A stretch of DNA of 34,365 bases from Microbulbifer okhotskensis (GTDB lineage: Bacteria; Pseudomonadota; Gammaproteobacteria; Pseudomonadales; Cellvibrionaceae). The translations under genes were made by a program, and so were the position numbers. The notes beneath the pieces were generated by a model. It had not been told where the DNA came from. It saw only the letters and a program-made list of their open reading frames with translations, and made no database searches. The stretch is from NCBI RefSeq assembly GCF_023895975.1, contig NZ_JALBWM010000045.1:1-34365 (forward strand), written 5' to 3'. Below, piece after piece: positions 25,620-34,365 of this stretch (its first letter is position 1; every line of letters starts with the position of its first letter).

Positions 25620-28600
25620 ATGGCAAGCTTTTTTATAAACCGACCCATTTTTGCCTGGGTTTTGGCAATTATCACCATGTTGGCGGGCGCACTGTCTATC
25701 AGCAAGCTGGCGGTGGAACGTTATCCGAATATTGCTCCGCCCTCGGTCAATATCGAGGCGAGCTATCCCGGCGCCTCGGCCAAGGTTGTGGAGGATTCGG
25801 TCACGCAGATTCTGGAACGGAATATGAAAGGTCTCGACGGCCTTCTCTATATGTCTGCTACGAGCCAGTCCAGTGGAGGTGTATCCATCTCCCTCACCTT
25901 TGAAAATGGCACCAACCCGGATACCGCCCAGGTACAGGTCCAGAACAAAGTGCAGTTGGCAATGCCGCTGTTGCCTCAAGAGGTTCAGTTGCAGGGCGTC
26001 AATGTCAGCAAGTCCCGCGGCGGCTTCCTGATGGTTGCGGGTTTTGTCTCAGAAGACGGCAGCATGGACCGTAATGATATTGCCGATTATATCAATTCAG
26101 CCATTGTGGACCCGGTCAGCCGAGTGCCCGGTGTTGGCAATGTACAGGTATTTGGCGCCAAGTACGCCATGCGCATCTGGCTTGATCCCAATAAACTGAC
26201 CACCTATGACCTCACTCCAGGCGATGTAGCCACGGCTGTACGCGCACAAAATGCCCAGGTAACCGTTGGCAGCCTCGGTGGCGCGCCAGCGGTACCGGGG
26301 CAGCAGCTGAATGCTTCCATTACTTCCCAGGGGCGCCTGCAAACCCCCGAGCAATTCCGAGAAATTGTGGTGCGAGCTAATGAGGATGGCTCCCTACTGC
26401 GTCTCGATGATATTGCGCGAGTAGAATTGGGGGCTGAGAACTACGAGTTTATTTCCCGCTATAACCGTCAACCGGCAACGGGTATCGCCATTAACCTGGC
26501 CACGGGTGCCAACGCGCTGGAGACTGCAGAGGGGGTTAAGGCAAAGCTTAAGGAGCTGCAGCCGTTCTTTCCCCGAGGTCTTACCTCGGTGGTGCCTTTT
26601 GATACTACGCCCTTTGTCGAGGTTTCCATTAAGGGTGTGATCAGCACATTGGTTGAAGCGATTGTGCTGGTGTTCCTGGTGATGTACTTGTTCCTGCAGA
26701 ACTTCCGCGCCACCCTGATTCCCACTATTGCCGTACCGGTGGTATTGCTGGGCACTTTTGCCGTGCTTGCCGCATTGGGTTTCTCGATAAATATGCTCAC
26801 TATGTTTGCCATGGTTTTAGCCATCGGCCTGCTGGTGGACGATGCCATTGTGGTGGTGGAAAACGTCGAGCGGGTCATGCGTGAAGAGGGGTTGTCACCG
26901 AAGGAGGCGACTAAGAAATCCATGCGCCAGATCACCGCTGCTTTGGTTGGTATCGGTGTAGTGCTATCGGCCGTATTTGTGCCTATGGCCTTTATGGATG
27001 GGGCTACTGGCGTAATCTATCGCCAATTTTCAGTCACTATTGTCGCTGCCATGGCCCTGTCTGTCTTGGTGGCTATCATCCTGACGCCGGCACTTTGTGC
27101 AACGTTGCTCAAACCGCTTTCTAAAAATGAGAGCCACGGGGAGAAGGGGTTCTTTGGCTGGTTCAATCGCAATTTTGAGCGCAGCAGCCAGCGATACCAG
27201 GGCGGAGTTCAAGGCATCTTGAAACGCAGCGGCCGCTTTATGCTGTTGTTTGTGATTTTAACGGTGGCAATGGCCTTCCTGTTTTTGCGCCTGCCGAGTT
27301 CCTTCCTACCGGATGAAGATCAGGGAGTACTGTTTTCTATGGTGCAGGCACCGGTGGGTGCAACCCAAGAGCGCACTATGGAATCTATCCGCAAGGTAGA
27401 AGACCAGTTCTTGGATAACGAGCAGGGCGCGGTGAAATCGGTGTTTTCAGTACAGGGCTTCAGCTTTGCCGGTAGCGGTCAGAATACCGGTATTGCCTTC
27501 GTCAATATGGAAGATTGGTCTGATCGGGAAGAAGAATCGGAAAGTGCCGGAGCGGTGGCCATGCGTGCCATGGGTGCGCTGATGCAAATCAAAGATGCCA
27601 TGGCCTTTGCCTTCGCGCCGCCCCCCCTGCCAGAACTCGGCTCCTCCGGTGGATTCAACTTCTACCTGAAAGATAATGGCAACCTGGGGCACGAAGCGTT
27701 AACGGCTGCGCGCAACCAGTTCCTGGGCATGGCGGGGCAGAGCAAGCTGCTCTCCAATGTTCGCCCCAATGGTCAGGAAGATACACCGCAATTTCGAGTA
27801 AAGATTGATAATGCCAAGGCTGCAGCTTTGGGCTTGTCCATTGCCGAAATTAATAGCGCACTGAGTACCGCTTGGGGTGGCTCCTATATCGATGACTTTA
27901 TCGATCGCGGCCGGGTCAAGCGGGTCTATATGCAGGCGGATGCGCCCTATCGTATGGTGCCGGAAGACTTCCAGTTGTGGTCAGTGCGCAACAACAAAGG
28001 CGATATGGTTCCCTTGTCCTCCTTTGCCAGCTTTGCCTGGGAGTACGGTTCTCCGCGCCTGGAGCGTTACAACGGCGTGCCATCAATGCAAATGAATGGC
28101 CAGGCGGCTCCGGGAGTCAGCTCCGGTGAGGCCATGGCAGAAGTGGAGAGTTTGGTTGCCCAGTTACCGGCGGGCATGGGTATTGAGTGGAGTGGCCTTT
28201 CTTACCAAGAGCGTGCCGCTGGCGCACAAACGCCACTCCTCTACGCTCTGTCGTTGTTGATTGTGTTCCTGTGTCTTGCTGCACTTTATGAGAGTTGGAC
28301 AGTACCGACGGCGGTATTGTTAATGGCACCCGTGGGTATTCTCGGTGCAGTGCTCGCCAACAGTCTGCGCGGTATGGAGCGGGACATCTACTTCCAGGTG
28401 GCCATGCTGACTACTGTGGGGTTGACCAGTAAGAATGCCATCTTGATCGTGGAGTTTGCCAAGCAAAACTTGGAAAACGGAATGGAGTTGGTAGAGGCGA
28501 CCATGCGTGCCGTTCGCGATCGCCTGCGCCCAATTTTGATGACTTCTCTGGCTTTTGGTCTTGGAGTGCTGCCTCTGGCAATCGCCACTGGAGCGGGTTC

Positions 28601-28796
28601 TGGTGCCCAGCGCGCTATTGGAACCGGAGTGCTGGGGGGCATGATTGTGGGAACGTTATTGGGAATCTTCTTTATTCCGCTGTTTTTTGTTGTGGTACAG
28701 CGTTTATTTGGACGATCGAAGCCATATAACCCCCTAAATCCTACTCAAGGAGAGATTTCCTCTCACAAAAAAACTGAGATTGCAGAAGCGATATAA
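25620..28796 (+). CDS. RND multidrug efflux pump, HAE1 family (AcrB/MexB type)
   Basis: A 1058-residue inner-membrane proton antiporter. It begins [18 protein letters not shown] as in AcrB, and the ATG at 25620 has GAGGGTAGGG just before it; the longer frame upstream overlaps the adaptor and adds 27 unlikely residues. D407 and D408 ([16 protein letters not shown]) form the proton relay, and the matching Lys lies in [16 protein letters not shown] in the second half. Two large periplasmic loops between TM1-2 and TM7-8 hold the drug-binding porter domains. It works with the adaptor and a TolC-like channel. The product range is not predictable; hydrophobic drugs, detergents or bile-like compounds are usual. 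Control is probably by the divergent TetR protein. Confidence 0.96.
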   Translation: MASFFINRPIFAWVLAIITMLAGALSISKLAVERYPNIAPPSVNIEASYPGASAKVVEDSVTQILERNMKGLDGLLYMSATSQSSGGVSISLTFENGTNPDTAQVQVQNKVQLAMPLLPQEVQLQGVNVSKSRGGFLMVAGFVSEDGSMDRNDIADYINSAIVDPVSRVPGVGNVQVFGAKYAMRIWLDPNKLTTYDLTPGDVATAVRAQNAQVTVGSLGGAPAVPGQQLNASITSQGRLQTPEQFREIVVRANEDGSLLRLDDIARVELGAENYEFISRYNRQPATGIAINLATGANALETAEGVKAKLKELQPFFPRGLTSVVPFDTTPFVEVSIKGVISTLVEAIVLVFLVMYLFLQNFRATLIPTIAVPVVLLGTFAVLAALGFSINMLTMFAMVLAIGLLVDDAIVVVENVERVMREEGLSPKEATKKSMRQITAALVGIGVVLSAVFVPMAFMDGATGVIYRQFSVTIVAAMALSVLVAIILTPALCATLLKPLSKNESHGEKGFFGWFNRNFERSSQRYQGGVQGILKRSGRFMLLFVILTVAMAFLFLRLPSSFLPDEDQGVLFSMVQAPVGATQERTMESIRKVEDQFLDNEQGAVKSVFSVQGFSFAGSGQNTGIAFVNMEDWSDREEESESAGAVAMRAMGALMQIKDAMAFAFAPPPLPELGSSGGFNFYLKDNGNLGHEALTAARNQFLGMAGQSKLLSNVRPNGQEDTPQFRVKIDNAKAAALGLSIAEINSALSTAWGGSYIDDFIDRGRVKRVYMQADAPYRMVPEDFQLWSVRNNKGDMVPLSSFASFAWEYGSPRLERYNGVPSMQMNGQAAPGVSSGEAMAEVESLVAQLPAGMGIEWSGLSYQERAAGAQTPLLYALSLLIVFLCLAALYESWTVPTAVLLMAPVGILGAVLANSLRGMERDIYFQVAMLTTVGLTSKNAILIVEFAKQNLENGMELVEATMRAVRDRLRPILMTSLAFGLGVLPLAIATGAGSGAQRAIGTGVLGGMIVGTLLGIFFIPLFFVVVQRLFGRSKPYNPLNPTQGEISSHKKTEIAEAI

Positions 28797-28814
28797 ATCC
28801 TTTCGGTTAAATCT

Positions 28815-28844
28815 GAAGTCAGGTTGTGAAAATGACCTGGCTTC
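28815..28844 (+). terminator. Hairpin after the RND pump gene
   Basis: GAAGTCAGGT and ACCTGGCTTC pair over ten positions with one T-G pair around TGTGAAAATG. It lies 18 bases after the pump stop. Only TTGTACC follows, so termination strength is uncertain. Confidence 0.5.
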
Positions 28845-28991
28845 TTGTACCCGTGCATTTCCGACAATTATCCTCGCTAGATTAAACACTTGCCGACTCT
28901 CCGTTACGAGAGTTTAAGTCCGGCGTTGGCCTGCTTTTAGATGGCGCAGTTGGGGGGGCGATCTAGGAAGATCTCTATATCAGGGAGAAAT

Positions 28992-29390
28992 ATGCTCAAG
29001 TCACTAAACCATATAACTATTACAGTGAGCGACCTGGAAAAGTCACTTCATTTTTATATTGAAATACTGGGGATGAAGCTTCATGCAAAATGGACGAATG
29101 GGGCATATTTGTCCGTTGGAGGCCTTTGGTTTTGCTTGTCGCTGGGTAGACCGTCACCCGGTACTGACTATAGTCATATTGCTTTTTCTGTTGAAACAAG
29201 TGACTTTAGTGCTGCCCAAAAAAGTCTAATGGCGATAAATATAGAAATGTGGAAAGAGAATAGCAGTGAAGGGGATTCCATCTACTTTCTTGACCCGGAT
29301 GGCTACAAGCTGGAAATCCACGTGGGCACACTTCAATCAAGGTTAGACAGTTTAAAGAACCTCCCATATAGCGGGCTGGAAATTTTTTAG
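28992..29390 (+). CDS. fosA: FosA-like fosfomycin glutathione transferase
   Basis: A 132-residue protein of the vicinal oxygen chelate fold, the length of FosA. Metal ligands H7, H62 and E108 are present (LNHIT, YSHIAF, KLEIH). Phosphonate-binding residues T9, K88, S92, S96, Y98 and R117 fall in the order known for FosA, including SEGDSIYFLDPDG and HVGTLQSRL. It should open the epoxide of fosfomycin with glutathione, in the cytosol, using Mn and K ions. The ATG at 28992 is preferred, with GGGAG five bases upstream; an ATG at 28941 would add 17 non-family residues. It is a chromosomal single gene after the pump operon, with no mobile element beside it, so probably an intrinsic resistance gene. 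Confidence 0.88.
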   Translation: MLKSLNHITITVSDLEKSLHFYIEILGMKLHAKWTNGAYLSVGGLWFCLSLGRPSPGTDYSHIAFSVETSDFSAAQKSLMAINIEMWKENSSEGDSIYFLDPDGYKLEIHVGTLQSRLDSLKNLPYSGLEIF

Positions 29391-29518
29391 CAATATCACA
29401 GTCTTGAAATTCGACAATCTATCTATTTTTTAGTTGGGGTAGGGCTGTAGGCTTTAATAGAAGGAAGTTTACATGTGTGCTACAGGAAGGCCTGAGCGCC
29501 AGTCTACTCCGCAGGCAT

Positions 29519-29553
29519 TAAAAACAAGGCAGGCTGAGACATCAGCCGGCCTT
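29519..29553 (-). terminator. Rho-independent terminator of azoR
   Basis: AAGGCAGGCTGA and TCAGCCGGCCTT pair over twelve positions with one mismatch around GACA. On the minus strand the stem is followed by GTTTTTAATG. It starts about 18 bases after the azoR stop codon. Confidence 0.8.
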
Positions 29554-29570
29554 ATCTTCACTGTCACGTA

Positions 29571-30164
29571 TTAAGCTAGCTCAGCAATCCGTGCATCCGC
29601 TGCTGTCAGTGCCGTTTCTTTTTCCTTATCCCCAATTGCCAACCCTTCCGTATAAACAAACTCAATATTAGTCATGCCAATAAAGCCGAGGAATTGACGT
29701 AAGAACGCACTCTGAGCATGGTCGTCTCCATAGATGCCACCGCGTGTGACAAAGGCAATCACCTTCTTATTCCCAATCAGACCTACAGGCCCATTTTCGG
29801 TATAGCGAAAGGTTACTCCGGAGCGTGCGATATGGTCGAAATAGGTGTGGAGCATTGAGGGGATAGTGAAGTTGTACATTGGCACACCTAACACAAGCAC
29901 ATCGGCAGAAGAGATTTCAGCAATAAGCTTATCTGAAAAGTCGACAACGGCCTGCTGCTCAGGTGTACGCTGCTCAGAAGGGGTGTTAAAGGCCTGAAAG
30001 CGCTCCAAATCGAGGTGCGGTACCGGCTTTGCCACTAGATTTCGTTGGATTACTTCGCCAGAGGGATTGTTGGCCGCCCAGTTCTGTACATACTTCGCCG
30101 CGAGCTGAGAAGACTGTCCGCTGGCTTGAAACATGCTGGACTGAATATTTAATAACTTGGCCAT
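29571..30164 (-). CDS. azoR: FMN-dependent NADH:quinone oxidoreductase / azoreductase
   Basis: A 197-residue flavodoxin-fold enzyme of the AzoR family. It reduces quinones and azo dyes with NADH in the cytosol and protects against electrophiles. Typical features are the FMN-binding start LLNIQSSMF, the loop VPMYNFTIPSMLHTYFDHIARSG (split here between about residues 94 and 116), and RGGIYGDD near 142. The ATG at 30164 gives the family end MAKLLNIQSS and has AAGGAAACC upstream; the longer frame adds 26 residues that run into the promoter region. It is divergent from a LysR regulator, the usual pairing for such enzymes. A clear terminator follows the gene. Confidence 0.93.
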   Translation of the reverse strand: MAKLLNIQSSMFQASGQSSQLAAKYVQNWAANNPSGEVIQRNLVAKPVPHLDLERFQAFNTPSEQRTPEQQAVVDFSDKLIAEISSADVLVLGVPMYNFTIPSMLHTYFDHIARSGVTFRYTENGPVGLIGNKKVIAFVTRGGIYGDDHAQSAFLRQFLGFIGMTNIEFVYTEGLAIGDKEKETALTAADARIAELA

Positions 30165-30215
30165 TTTGGTTTCCTTGGTGGGCAACTTGCGATGAAGGTA
30201 TTGAAACATTAATCT

Positions 30216-30257
30216 ATTAGATAGAAAATAAGAATAATTCACTCAAATTCATCTAAT
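30216..30257. promoter_or_regulatory. Inverted repeat in the azoR-LysR gap
   Basis: ATTAGAT (30216-30222) and ATCTAAT (30251-30257) are exact inverted copies 28 bases apart in the AT-rich 103-base gap between the divergent genes. This is a plausible LysR-type binding region covering both promoters. Half-sites with a shorter spacing are more usual for this family, so the assignment is tentative. Confidence 0.35.
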
Positions 30258-30267
30258 TATTCGATCA

Positions 30268-31197
30268 ATGACTGACCATTTTTCAGACAAAACATCAGGA
30301 AACCCCAAGATCACTCTGGAGCAATGGCGCTGTCTAGTTGCAGTGGTGGAAAGTGGGAGCTATGCCCAAGCGGCTCAGCTGTTGCACAAGAGCCAATCAT
30401 CAGTGAGCTATGCCATACAGAAAATGGAGTCTGTTCTAGGTGCAACAGCATTCACTATCAGTGGTCGCAGAGCGGTATTGACCACTGCTGGGCAGATGCT
30501 GTATCGCCATGCGAAACAATTACTTGACGATGCATCGACCCTGGAATTAGCCGCACGCAGAGCATCAGCAGGATGGGAATCACAAGTTTCTATTTCTGTA
30601 GAAGTCCTATTCCCTATGTGGTTACTGCTTGATTGCCTAGCTGTATTTAATGAGGAGAGCCCGCAGACTCGGGTTGAGGTCTTTGAAACCGTAATCAGCG
30701 GAGCACTAGAAGGCCTGCAGGAGGGGCGGGTAGATTTTGCCATCGATCCAAGAATCCCCTCTGGTTATAACGGTGAACTTCTACCTTCACCCGCGCGTGT
30801 TATTCCCGTCGCTCATCCCAGCCACCCACTGCATCAACTTGAACGCACACTGACCTTGAAAGATTTGCGACATTACCGGCACTTACTGGTGCGGGACTCT
30901 AATCCCCGACGTGGCAGTGGAACTCTTACCGTTGAAGTCGCAAAGCGATGGACATTGAGTAATGTATCATCGGTGATTGGCGCTGCCTGCAAGGGCTACG
31001 GTTTTTCTTGGTTACCGGAAGAGAAGATTCTGAATGAGCTTTCAGAAGGAAAATTAAAGCCACTCCCCTTACAGGGGGGAAGTGAGAGAGTGGTCCCTAT
31101 GTATCTAATTTTTCCCAATCGAGAGGATATAGGGCCGGGAGCACAGCGGCTGGCGGAGATTATCCGACAACGTCTGGGGAAGCGGGATTCTGATTAA
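30268..31197 (+). CDS. LysR-family regulator divergent from azoR
   Basis: A 309-residue LysR-type regulator. The winged helix-turn-helix lies at about residues 15-75, with ITLEQWRCLVAVVESGSY and SQSSVSYAIQKMESVLG. An effector-binding domain follows from about residue 105, with PMWLLLDCLAVF and EGRVDFAIDP. It is transcribed away from azoR with 103 bases between starts. This arrangement suggests it activates azoR in response to quinones, azo compounds or oxidative stress, and controls itself. The start ATG lies after an AT-rich stretch without a strong ribosome site. The effector is unknown. Confidence 0.92.
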   Translation: MTDHFSDKTSGNPKITLEQWRCLVAVVESGSYAQAAQLLHKSQSSVSYAIQKMESVLGATAFTISGRRAVLTTAGQMLYRHAKQLLDDASTLELAARRASAGWESQVSISVEVLFPMWLLLDCLAVFNEESPQTRVEVFETVISGALEGLQEGRVDFAIDPRIPSGYNGELLPSPARVIPVAHPSHPLHQLERTLTLKDLRHYRHLLVRDSNPRRGSGTLTVEVAKRWTLSNVSSVIGAACKGYGFSWLPEEKILNELSEGKLKPLPLQGGSERVVPMYLIFPNREDIGPGAQRLAEIIRQRLGKRDSD

Positions 31198-31505
31198 TCA
31201 AATCTGATCATAGGGGTAGGCAGGAGTGCTGTGTGTAGTTGGGCAATTTGTAGATGTGGCAACAAGGTAAACAAGAATCTATTTTTGGGTGTCGGCTGGT
31301 CTATTTAAGCTTTTCCCATCTGGTATATTTTAATAGCACTTGGATTTAACTCTGAGATACATTACTTGGCAAAACAAGAAAAATCTCGATTTAGTGAGAG
31401 GGCACACGACCATTACGCCGCCTCAAAAACTGTATAATCGGCAGATGCCGATGATATGTAAAAAGGAACATTGAGGGTAATATTTAATATAGACCTCCTT
31501 CCCAT
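31198..31505. other. Intergenic region with short possible remnants
   Basis: No full gene is seen. An open stretch ending at 31437 encodes KSRFSERAHDHYAASKTV, which vaguely recalls the start of BioC-like methyltransferases but stops at once; it may be a gene relic or chance. TCGGCAGATGCCGA (31438-31451) is a short palindrome just after it. The minus-strand operon ends at 31506, but no good terminator with a T run is visible. Confidence 0.35.
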
Positions 31506-32687
31506 TCAAATCAACAGAGAAGACCTATTTACAGACCAGGGCGATAAATCAAACAGAAGAGGCTCATCCAACACCAGTCGTTTTAGGTTCTCACCAATCA
31601 CCGGTGCAAATTTAAAGGCCTGTCCAGAATCATGACTAAAAATACTAATGTTATTACTCAAGCGATCTAACACAAAGCCTGCATCGGGGCTCATCGTATA
31701 CGGACATAGGTGGGTTTCTACACGAGATTTTACTCCGTCTATATATGTAAACACAAAATTGTCCAGAGTTTCTAGTAGCTCTCTGGGAATCTTGATGTTT
31801 GTAAGGGGAGAATAATCCTGTAATTTTAATTTTTCGGGTGCCCAATCTATGCCAATCTTTATTAATCCTCGATCACTTTTCCTATCACCCATATAAGGAA
31901 ATCCATAGTAGAGCCCTTGATCAGGATCACCCTTTAGCTTTTCCTGAAAACAAAACCACTGAGGATAGCTCTCTAGGCGATTGGTTTCGACCGAATAATA
32001 CGCCCATAACATTTGCCAAATTTGCAGCTGGACTTGGTATCCCAATAGTTTAAGGAAATATCTTGACCAGGGACCTGCTGCTAAGATGCAGCGCTTGGAG
32101 AGAACCTTAACACCATTTTCAAAGGTAATTTCAACATCAGTGCCATCACAAACAGATATAACCTTAACTTTTGTACGTATTTCATGACCACAACGTACGG
32201 TCTCGGTCTCCCAGAAATTTAAGGCTTCTCGGGCTAACACGGCCCCTGCGGCGGGCTCAAACAATCCCTGCCAGCTGGGCTTGGTGCGCAATGGCCAACG
32301 CGCGCTAATTTCCTTTGCCGTCAGTTCTTCAAAAGGCGTCAATTGTTCCTGCATCACTTGTTTTGCCGCGCAGATGCTGCCTTCTATAGTTTCCTCGCCC
32401 CAGTCTTCTCCATAAAATAGTAAACCATGGGGTACTCTGAGCCTCTTTCCATACAGCTGCTCTTGAGACTCCCAAAGGACATTGGAAATTTTCGCAGCTC
32501 GGCTGTAATAAGGATTGGAATACATCTCCCTGAACATTCTTGTACTACCGGAACTGCTACCAAAAGCATTACCAACTACATATTGGTCGCAAACCAGAAT
32601 TGAATCCACAGAGTTACGCAAAGCAAAAGCTGAACTAAGTCCTGCCATACCCCCGCCAACGATAATTACATCATATTTTTTTGTCAT
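31506..32687 (-). CDS. FAD-dependent amine oxidase, sarcosine/N-methyltryptophan oxidase-like
   Basis: A 393-residue cytosolic flavoenzyme. FAD binding is shown by VIIVGGGMAGLSSAFAL (residues 7-23) and VCDQ. The segment GSSSGSTRMFRE with R50 and R53 corresponds to the substrate-binding region of monomeric sarcosine oxidase. C328 in LCPYTMSPDAGF stands where that enzyme binds FAD covalently, and SGQAFKFAPVIGE is the matching C-terminal motif. It likely oxidises a secondary or primary amine with oxygen, giving imine and peroxide. It is the last gene of the minus-strand operon, nine bases after the dehydrogenase stop. Base composition is visibly AT-richer than in the sugar locus. The substrate is unknown; an amino-acid-derived amine is suggested by the neighbour. 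Confidence 0.87.
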   Translation of the reverse strand: MTKKYDVIIVGGGMAGLSSAFALRNSVDSILVCDQYVVGNAFGSSSGSTRMFREMYSNPYYSRAAKISNVLWESQEQLYGKRLRVPHGLLFYGEDWGEETIEGSICAAKQVMQEQLTPFEELTAKEISARWPLRTKPSWQGLFEPAAGAVLAREALNFWETETVRCGHEIRTKVKVISVCDGTDVEITFENGVKVLSKRCILAAGPWSRYFLKLLGYQVQLQIWQMLWAYYSVETNRLESYPQWFCFQEKLKGDPDQGLYYGFPYMGDRKSDRGLIKIGIDWAPEKLKLQDYSPLTNIKIPRELLETLDNFVFTYIDGVKSRVETHLCPYTMSPDAGFVLDRLSNNISIFSHDSGQAFKFAPVIGENLKRLVLDEPLLFDLSPWSVNRSSLLI

Positions 32688-32696
32688 AGAAAATTT

Positions 32697-33671
32697 CTAA
32701 CCATAAGTTGCGAACTGTCTGCCTAAATAGCTTAGATGAGGATAACTGAACTCCAGTTTTTTAAAGCAAGCTTCCGAAACCTGGTGGAATATAAAATTAT
32801 ATACCTGTTGTGGACATATAGATTGCCAAACAAATGGGTTATAAAATTCGATAGAGTCTGCGATCACAGCTCCGGCACTAGAAATCCCTTCATCAAATAC
32901 TATGGTGCCCTTTGCCTCCATTATGTGTTGCGCCATTGATGGGAAAGGCAAGTTTGCTACGCAAACTAATACCCTCGCCTTAAGCTTTCTTGCCAAAGCC
33001 ACATCAACTACTCGCGAAGCCGAAGCAAGAACAACGATATCCCAGTCCTGTGTGATCCAATTTTCTATGCTTTTTGAATTAACTGCGCCTAAAATATTTG
33101 CTCTTTCTAGTACGGTGTCAAAGACAGAAACAATTTCCCCCATCTTAACCAGGCTTTCAACAATTCTACTTCCAACCGCACCGGCTCCGTGTACTAAAAT
33201 TTTTGCACTTTGGATGTTGAGCGCAGATTTTCCAGCTGCAATAGCACCTATAACTCCTGATGCAGTTGCTTCCGCATAATGTATCTTCGAGCCCAATGCC
33301 GCTAAAACGTACTGAGTTTTTTCTTCAAGCTGCATCACTTGAGCGTCCCCAAAGTTTAGATCAGCACCAGTAAAAAAATCCCCCTTTCTGTGGTTGAGCT
33401 CCGCTGCTGCCGTAGTGGTGATTTCGTCAAATGCCGCCTGAGATAAATTGTTGGTATTTGCTACAATTTTTCCGCCACGAAACCCCGTATGGTAGGTTTT
33501 ATGCTTAACCTGCATTCGCTCGGCTAATTGACAAGCTTCCTCTGCGGCATACTCATCTTTTTGGTAATTTAATACTCTTAAACCGCCATTCGCTGGCAAT
33601 GAACTTCTTTTAGTGCACGCAAAGTGGAGTCTTCCACAAGACATATCGATCGATAGTAAATCTACACTCAT
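32697..33671 (-). CDS. Glu/Leu/Phe/Val-type amino-acid dehydrogenase homologue
   Basis: A 324-residue NAD(P)-dependent enzyme, shorter than leucine dehydrogenase (about 360). The N-terminal substrate domain has PANGGLRVLNY, where the family has a glycine-rich P-x-x-G-G-x-R. K56 in MQVKHK and K68 in RGGKIVAN are the expected binding and catalytic lysines, and D104 in TGADLN is the catalytic acid region. The Rossmann motif HGAGAVGSRIV begins at 161. It resembles the ScyB-like tryptophan or branched-chain dehydrogenases used in small-molecule synthesis as much as catabolic enzymes. The start is 16 bases after the stop of the upstream gene. It would interconvert an amino acid and its 2-keto acid. 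The precise amino acid is unknown. Confidence 0.78.
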   Translation of the reverse strand: MSVDLLSIDMSCGRLHFACTKRSSLPANGGLRVLNYQKDEYAAEEACQLAERMQVKHKTYHTGFRGGKIVANTNNLSQAAFDEITTTAAAELNHRKGDFFTGADLNFGDAQVMQLEEKTQYVLAALGSKIHYAEATASGVIGAIAAGKSALNIQSAKILVHGAGAVGSRIVESLVKMGEIVSVFDTVLERANILGAVNSKSIENWITQDWDIVVLASASRVVDVALARKLKARVLVCVANLPFPSMAQHIMEAKGTIVFDEGISSAGAVIADSIEFYNPFVWQSICPQQVYNFIFHQVSEACFKKLEFSYPHLSYLGRQFATYG

Positions 33672-33686
33672 ATTGGCACCATCACA

Positions 33687-34365
33687 TTATCGACGCTCCA
33701 GGCGAATATAGTGGTGGACATAATCCATGCTGTATTTAAAAGGGTTATCATAAATACGGTTTTGTAATTCGTTGTACAGTTTATTAACTGCAGCAGGACT
33801 TCCCCCATGTTCAATAATTGATGTATGAAATGTCCGCTCACTCCAACTCCGAATAGTTTTCATAAGACCCTCGGAGAATTCTGAGGCATTACCCTTCAAA
33901 TCAAACTCACTGCGATAAGGGCATGAGGTTGCAAGTGTTGATATTTCTTGCACAGCCCAGTGCTTCTTGTGATGAGGCTTGTTTAATACCCGCCAAACGT
34001 CATCAGCTGTACGATAGTAATTTTGAAAGACTGCGCTATCAAATGCTCCTTTCGATATCTCCCCCGCTTTATAAAGCTCTTTCCAAATATCAAACAGAGT
34101 ATCAAACATGTCTCTATCTTTATCATTGCGCCCAAGTAGATGGCCTGCATCATCCTCTGCCAGGTCTACAAGAATAAATTGACCACCCGCCTCAAACTCC
34201 CAAGCTCTCACATCAAGTAAACGGTTAAAATCATTGACTGATTGCTCCCTAAAGGCTTCGCGCTGTATTCCATCAACCTTATTCGCATGTATATGCTCAG
34301 TTAGTACTTCCAATACTTCGGACAGTTTTAGGGGGCGAAATAGGTAGGAACCACGGCCAGATACT
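33687..34365 (-). CDS. Unrecognised protein, 5' end beyond the window
   Basis: The frame is open to the right edge: upstream of the apparent TTG start at 34313 it continues without stop through GRGSYLFRPLKLSEVLEVL, so the gene begins outside the window. At least 225 residues are seen, soluble, with many charged and aromatic residues, no signal or membrane segment in the visible part. Features include FEAGGQFILVDLAEDDAGHLLG, then helices rich in Trp and His, ending HHYIRLERR. No family is recognised. It is the first visible gene of the operon with the dehydrogenase and amine oxidase, 16 bases apart, so it probably belongs to the same pathway, perhaps as an enzyme making or modifying an amino-acid derivative. 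AT-rich composition is shared with its neighbours. Confidence 0.7.
   Translation of the reverse strand, partial: VSGRGSYLFRPLKLSEVLEVLTEHIHANKVDGIQREAFREQSVNDFNRLLDVRAWEFEAGGQFILVDLAEDDAGHLLGRNDKDRDMFDTLFDIWKELYKAGEISKGAFDSAVFQNYYRTADDVWRVLNKPHHKKHWAVQEISTLATSCPYRSEFDLKGNASEFSEGLMKTIRSWSERTFHTSIIEHGGSPAAVNKLYNELQNRIYDNPFKYSMDYVHHYIRLERR

Overview
The window reads as chromosome of a free-living, probably marine gammaproteobacterium. It has moderate GC, Gram-negative envelope genes (Prc protease, an RND pump, a large TonB-dependent receptor with the plug motif DIGKFPDKNVADAL) and several Tat-exported enzymes. The gene style resembles polysaccharide degraders of the Cellvibrionales/Microbulbifer type. 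That placement is inference from protein style, not a database match.

Layout. (1) 1-1407: a small membrane protein with a doubtful start, a cytochrome b561 and a tiny lipoprotein. (2) 1408-4290, minus strand: an arsenic operon arsR - GAPDH - arsJ for the organoarsenical route of arsenate export. Two 8-4-8 palindromes of the same design lie before arsR and before the GAPDH gene. (3) 4291-7337, minus: xthA (exonuclease III) and prc (tail-specific protease), each with a clear terminator. (4) 7338-8312: a gene-poor stretch ending in a truncated IS256-type transposase. (5) 8313-23393, plus: the centrepiece, a sugar-catabolism locus. It holds a stand-alone FAD oxidoreductase, a Gfo/Idh/MocA oxidoreductase, a cytosolic TIM-barrel isomerase/epimerase, an MFS permease, a LacI regulator, a DUF1080 lipoprotein (3-keto-glycoside hydrolase family), a private TatA, a Tat-exported TIM-barrel protein, a GMC oxidoreductase with its Tat-type small subunit, a TonB-dependent receptor and a Tat-exported glycosylasparaginase. 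Three near-identical TGTAACCGGTTACA palindromes, one before the first block and two before the GMC block, mark a local LacI regulon. (6) 23501-28796: a TetR repressor divergent from an RND adaptor and HAE1 pump. (7) 28992-31197: a complete FosA-like fosfomycin glutathione transferase, then AzoR and a LysR regulator, divergent. (8) 31506 to the right edge, minus: an AT-richer operon of an unrecognised protein (cut by the window edge), a Glu/Leu/Phe/Val-type dehydrogenase and a sarcosine-oxidase-like flavoenzyme.

How the central genes may fit together (inference). A glycoside or glycoconjugate enters through the TonB receptor. In the periplasm the GMC enzyme with its small subunit oxidises the sugar at C3. 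DUF1080 and perhaps the exported TIM-barrel protein cleave or rearrange the 3-keto-glycoside. The MFS permease imports the product, and the MocA-type and TIM-barrel enzymes finish the conversion in the cytosol. The glycosylasparaginase suggests that GlcNAc-Asn or N-glycan material is at least one substrate. At least two of the exported proteins carry twin-arginine signals, which would explain a tatA gene inside the operon.
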